Shown here: positions 61,156 through 64,000 of the stretch, piece by piece
Numbering within the stretch: the first letter of the stretch is position 1
Layout: the number at the start of each line of letters is the position of its first letter
NCBI RefSeq assembly: GCF_017565645.3
Contig: NZ_CP086136.1
Location: 4,943,501-5,007,500, forward strand
Source of the DNA: Bradyrhizobium barranii subsp. barranii
GTDB lineage: Bacteria > Pseudomonadota > Alphaproteobacteria > Rhizobiales > Xanthobacteraceae
Reading direction: 5' to 3'
DNA length: 64,000 nucleotides
The notes under the pieces: generated by a model
Seen by the model: the letters and a program-made list of their open reading frames with translations, nothing else
Told to the model about the DNA's origin: nothing
The model's database searches: none
Translations under genes and position numbers: made by a program

Positions 61156-61650
61156 TCAGATGCCAAGCGCGCTGGAGATTTCGCCGAGGGTTGCTTTCTC
61201 GGCGTCGCTGACCTGAACACCCCCACCGAACCACCCGCCGCCTTCTGATGCAGCCTCAGCCGTCTTTTGACTAATCTGACGCAGCCAGCCCTTGAAAGCC
61301 GCGGCATCACCCGGAGCTTTCGCAGCAAGCAGCGCCGTGACTTCATGCAACGATGCGATCGTCTTGGTCTTGATCTCGGCCGGCGTGCTCTTGCCGAGCT
61401 CTGCCTTCAACCCATCATGAGCCGCCGCCCGGCCGTCGCTCGTCTGGAAGTCGGCGACCACAGCCTTGACCAAGGGGTTGGCATTGGGATCGGTGGCCGC
61501 CTGGGCGAGCGCGGTGCCGCCAGCAAATGATTCCTTTAGAAGGCCAAACAATCCGCTCGGTTCGGCAGCCGTAATGGCCATTCCAGCATTCATCGGGCTT
61601 CTCAGGAGGAGCGCCCATTCATCCTTGGTGAAACTGGTCTTGTCGGCCAT
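61156..61650 (-). CDS. conserved hypothetical protein, about 164 residues
   Basis: The ATG at 61650 follows AGGAG and gives MADKTSFTKDEWALLLRSPMNAGMAITAAEPSGLFGLLKESFAGGTAL, an alpha-helical, soluble protein. Its C-terminal stretch is GWFGGGVQVSDAEKATLGEISSALGI. The opening DEWxxLLxSPxxAGMAITAAEPSG is a conserved rhizobial pattern I recognise only as a family of unknown function. It is 94 bases downstream of the DUF937 gene on the same strand, so the two are probably co-transcribed under the FixK-type box. Confidence 0.78.
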   Translation of the reverse strand: MADKTSFTKDEWALLLRSPMNAGMAITAAEPSGLFGLLKESFAGGTALAQAATDPNANPLVKAVVADFQTSDGRAAAHDGLKAELGKSTPAEIKTKTIASLHEVTALLAAKAPGDAAAFKGWLRQISQKTAEAASEGGGWFGGGVQVSDAEKATLGEISSALGI

Positions 61651-61744
61651 GGAGTCTTCTCCTTTCATCTTGCAGGACAGGAGGCTGGGAAACACGTCCC
61701 GTCCTGAAGTGTGGCGAGTTTATTGCGTGTGACGTCTCTGGCTT

Positions 61745-62854
61745 TCAGGCTTTCGCCAACTGGTCGAGCTTGGCACGAAGATTGTCGATCACGGGCTTTG
61801 CGATCGTGCCGGCCGGTGTCGCCGAGACCTTGTCACACATCTGATTGATGGCCGGCGCCGCCGCGACGATCAGCTTGGCAAGCGCGCGTCGTGCTTCCGG
61901 AGAAAGCTTGGCGGCTCGCGCCGTAACGCCATCCAGCTGTGAGATGGCGTCGTTGATCTTCGGCAGGGCCGCCTGCGCGCTAGCTTCATCGGTGATGGTC
62001 GGCAGTTGAGCCTGCAGCGTACCAAGGGACGAATTGACCTGGTTCGCCAGATTCACGCCGTCAACGGTCAGATCCGCGGGCGCCATGCCCACAGTTCCGG
62101 TTGAGGGCCGCGCAACGTTTGTACTCTGAGCGACCGTCTGCTCGGTCGGACGCTGAAGCGCATATATGGCAAGTCCGGCAACGATAACGAGCGCGGCGAG
62201 CCAATATGGCCATTGCGTCCGGCCGGCGGCCATGGCGGCCTGGCTCGCGCCAGTAGCGCCGGAAACGCCGGCGATCCGGCTCCCTGTGGCGGCGGCAGTG
62301 GCCATTCCACTGCGTGCCTTGTCGATCAGGCCCGCGGCGCCGAGTTGATCACTGAGGCCCGATGGAATCGCCGCCATGATCTGATCTTTCTGCGAGCGCA
62401 GAAGCGATGCCAGTCCGTTTGCATCCATCCCGGCGTCATGCTGCTGCTTGCCGAGCATACCCAGGACCAGCGGCCCGACCACGGCGAGTAACGACTTGCC
62501 GCCGCCATCGCCCATTCCCGCGAAACTCCCGATCGCCTGGGCCATGGTATCCATGGTTCGGCCTCCAAGCAGTCCGGACAACATGCTCGAACCCGTCTGA
62601 GCCAGGTCCGGGGTGCCGGCGTTGCGCAACATATCCAAGGGATTGCTGCCTTGCTGTTGTGACAGCAGTTTTGACAGTTGACTGGCGCCGGCCGGGGTTC
62701 CGACCAGATCCGACAGGCTGGCCAGTATGGTCGGGATGGCCGCTATTGCGGCCTTCTGCGTCGCGCTTCGGTCCATCCCAAGAAAGGAGGAAATCTGCGC
62801 AATGACTTCAGGGGTCAGGAGCTGTTGTGCAGCTGAAATGAGATTGACGGCCAT
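61745..62854 (-). CDS. DUF937-family protein with C-terminal membrane helix
   Basis: The ATG at 62854 has GGAGAG six bases upstream and gives 369 residues. The N-terminal 170 residues are the DUF937 helical domain (LISAAQQLLTPEVIAQISSFLGMDRSATQKAAIAAIPTILASLSDL ... KSLLAVVGPLVLGMLGKQQHDAGMDANGLASLLRSQKDQIMAAIP). A transmembrane helix (WPYWLAALVIVAGLAIYALQRP) follows near 210-230, then a soluble helical tail after a linker. The topology is a cytoplasmic DUF937 domain anchored in the inner membrane. DUF937 proteins have no established role. The gene lies 128 bases downstream of a FixK/FNR box, suggesting low-oxygen control. Confidence 0.85.
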   Translation of the reverse strand: MAVNLISAAQQLLTPEVIAQISSFLGMDRSATQKAAIAAIPTILASLSDLVGTPAGASQLSKLLSQQQGSNPLDMLRNAGTPDLAQTGSSMLSGLLGGRTMDTMAQAIGSFAGMGDGGGKSLLAVVGPLVLGMLGKQQHDAGMDANGLASLLRSQKDQIMAAIPSGLSDQLGAAGLIDKARSGMATAAATGSRIAGVSGATGASQAAMAAGRTQWPYWLAALVIVAGLAIYALQRPTEQTVAQSTNVARPSTGTVGMAPADLTVDGVNLANQVNSSLGTLQAQLPTITDEASAQAALPKINDAISQLDGVTARAAKLSPEARRALAKLIVAAAPAINQMCDKVSATPAGTIAKPVIDNLRAKLDQLAKA

Positions 62855-62981
62855 GGCGGTCTCTCCACTACGTTGCAGGTCTGTTGGTTGCCCCCTAATT
62901 CGCGAATTTGATGTGACAGGCGTCGATGGTTCCGAACGTCGCCTATCGCCCAAGTTGAGATTGCATCGATAATTCGACTCC

Positions 62982-62995
62982 TTGATCCAGATCAA
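62982..62995 (-). promoter_or_regulatory. FixK/FNR-type binding site
   Basis: TTGATCCAGATCAA is a perfect match to the TTGAT-N4-ATCAA consensus. Its centre is about 134 bases before the DUF937 ATG on the minus strand. A transcription start about 41 bases downstream would give a leader of roughly 90 bases. Confidence 0.8.
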
Positions 62996-63729
62996 AGGTC
63001 TTCGGTACAGGGCAAATGCGAAGAGTTCGGCGCGAGATATCCAGTGCGCTGCGGCCCATCAGGCGGACCTGGTTGAGAGGCATCGATGTTTCGCTGACGG
63101 GCCAGGATTGGCTATCGGCTCCGAGCACCGCAATGCCCGCTAGCGGGCATGATGACGCGCAGTGGGATTGTACCAGAAGACAATTGTTCGTCGCGCGGAC
63201 ATCCACGTTACTGGCAGTGCGCGGGTGGGCTGCGGTCCGCGCCTCGATGACGGTCCCGGAACCTCACACTCAACCCAAGTCCGGGGCCGTCGTTTGGATA
63301 ATCCAAATTGATCAGAAGGATCGTCGACCGCGTATCGAACTTCGCCAGTTTCTTGCTCGCAAGCCCTGGATGCGGGCGCGCGGCGCTAGCTTGCCCTCGC
63401 TGCGGATGTGAAGCCTCCCGCGAGAACGTTCAGCGGGGACGAGCTAGGGGATGCTCTCACCTGAATTGCGAGCAATGCGGAAAGACCAGTGATATTGCAG
63501 GATGGCGGCTGCAGGGTCTTTCCGAGCAAGGCTCTGGGCCACTTATCGGATGAGTTATGTCCGCCGGCCCGGGGCGAGCGCTGAGGCGCCGATATGGGCG
63601 CGACGGAATCGTTCCCCGCTTTTGTCGAGCGACGACGCAGGAGCTATGAAGCGTCGCAAGGCGTCTCCTGTCTCCACATGAGCGGCGGTCGAACCGGAAA
63701 GCTGGATGATCCATTTGGAGGAGACGGCG
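62996..63729. other. gene-poor stretch
   Basis: Apart from the FixK/FNR box at its edge, no gene is supported in these 734 bases. At 63386-63500 a plus-strand frame reads ACPRCGCEASRENV ... LNCEQCGKT, a zinc-ribbon-like Cys spacing, but it lacks a start with a ribosome site and the flanks look random. This may be a decayed fragment. Confidence 0.35.
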
Positions 63730-63999
63730 ATGCGGATGCTCCGTTGGCTAATTCTGGGCAGTGCGGCGATCCTGGCGATCGCCTCGGCTACAGCCCAAAC
63801 TTACGATCCCGGCCATCCCGTCTGCCTTCAGAGATGGGAGTGGGGTGGCAGCACCTATTTCGAATGCACTTATACGTCATGGGATCAGTGCCGAGCGTCG
63901 GCGATCGGACTTTCCGCGATGTGCGTGGAGAACCCGTATTGGCAGCAACCGCAGGCGAGGCGATCAGGCGGCCGCTTGCGTTCATCAACCCCATATTGA
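63730..63999 (+). CDS. DUF3551-type small exported protein
   Basis: The ATG at 63730 follows GGAGGAG and gives 89 residues, ending at the window edge with TGA. A signal peptide covers MRMLRWLILGSAAILAIASATA. The DUF3551 pattern is YDPGHPVCLQRWEWGGSTYFECTYTSWDQCRASAIGLSAMCVENPYW, with four cysteines (CLQ, EC, QC, MC) spaced as in the family. These are abundant small secreted proteins of Bradyrhizobium of unknown function. The C-terminal ends in a basic stretch. Confidence 0.88.
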   Translation: MRMLRWLILGSAAILAIASATAQTYDPGHPVCLQRWEWGGSTYFECTYTSWDQCRASAIGLSAMCVENPYWQQPQARRSGGRLRSSTPY

Positions 64000-64000
64000 T

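Overview
The window is high-GC alphaproteobacterial chromosome, most likely Bradyrhizobium or a close relative. This is inferred from the gene set: a eukaryotic-type GSII glutamine synthetase behind a sigma-54 promoter, a malic enzyme-phosphotransacetylase fusion, a FixK/FNR-type box, DUF3551 and DUF2735 proteins, several GrlR-like proteins, and rhizobial-style interspersed repeats. No rRNA, tRNA or CRISPR array was recognised.

Layout. 1-9 kb: end of a sugar-type ABC transporter operon with a metallophosphoesterase, an M23 peptidase, a REP-associated tyrosine transposase bracketed by its REP palindromes, selO and aspS (divergent), and a YdgA/DUF945-like gene broken by an amber codon. 9-20 kb: malic enzyme, DoxX protein, a two-barrel outer membrane protein, then envelope and redox genes (polysaccharide deacetylase, frameshifted glutathione peroxidase, L,D-transpeptidase, CreA) and several small secreted proteins. 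20-28 kb: a MocR regulator divergent from an FMN-binding protein, an M20 deacylase, a compact tryptophan-to-anthranilate operon (formamidase, kynA, kynU), and a frameshifted BtuF-like gene. 28-38 kb: mostly single housekeeping or accessory genes, a frameshifted tyrosine phosphatase, glnII with promoter and terminator, then a run of a GrlR-like gene, a ModA-like gene and a Sel1-repeat gene.

39-56 kb is an accessory, IS-rich stretch. It holds a 1217-residue autotransporter with nine 50-residue repeats, another GrlR-like gene, an IS1380-family element with a duplicated left end, an IS256-family element, a metallo-beta-lactamase-fold protein, a CadC-like regulator with TPRs, an AraC regulator, an ABC-F protein and an IS3-family element. 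The IS256 and IS3 insertions each cut a gene in two. In both cases removing the element plus one copy of the target duplication restores an open reading frame, so ancestral products of 309 and 736 residues can be read out. 58-64 kb: a methyltransferase, a second MBL-fold hydrolase, an RlpA-like protein, and two small gene-family proteins (one DUF937) lying downstream of a perfect FixK/FNR palindrome.

Three genes carry apparent one-base deletions and one an in-frame stop. This many lesions in otherwise well-conserved genes means either real decay or residual sequencing errors; raw reads would decide. Function calls rest on reading translated motifs by eye, with no database search.
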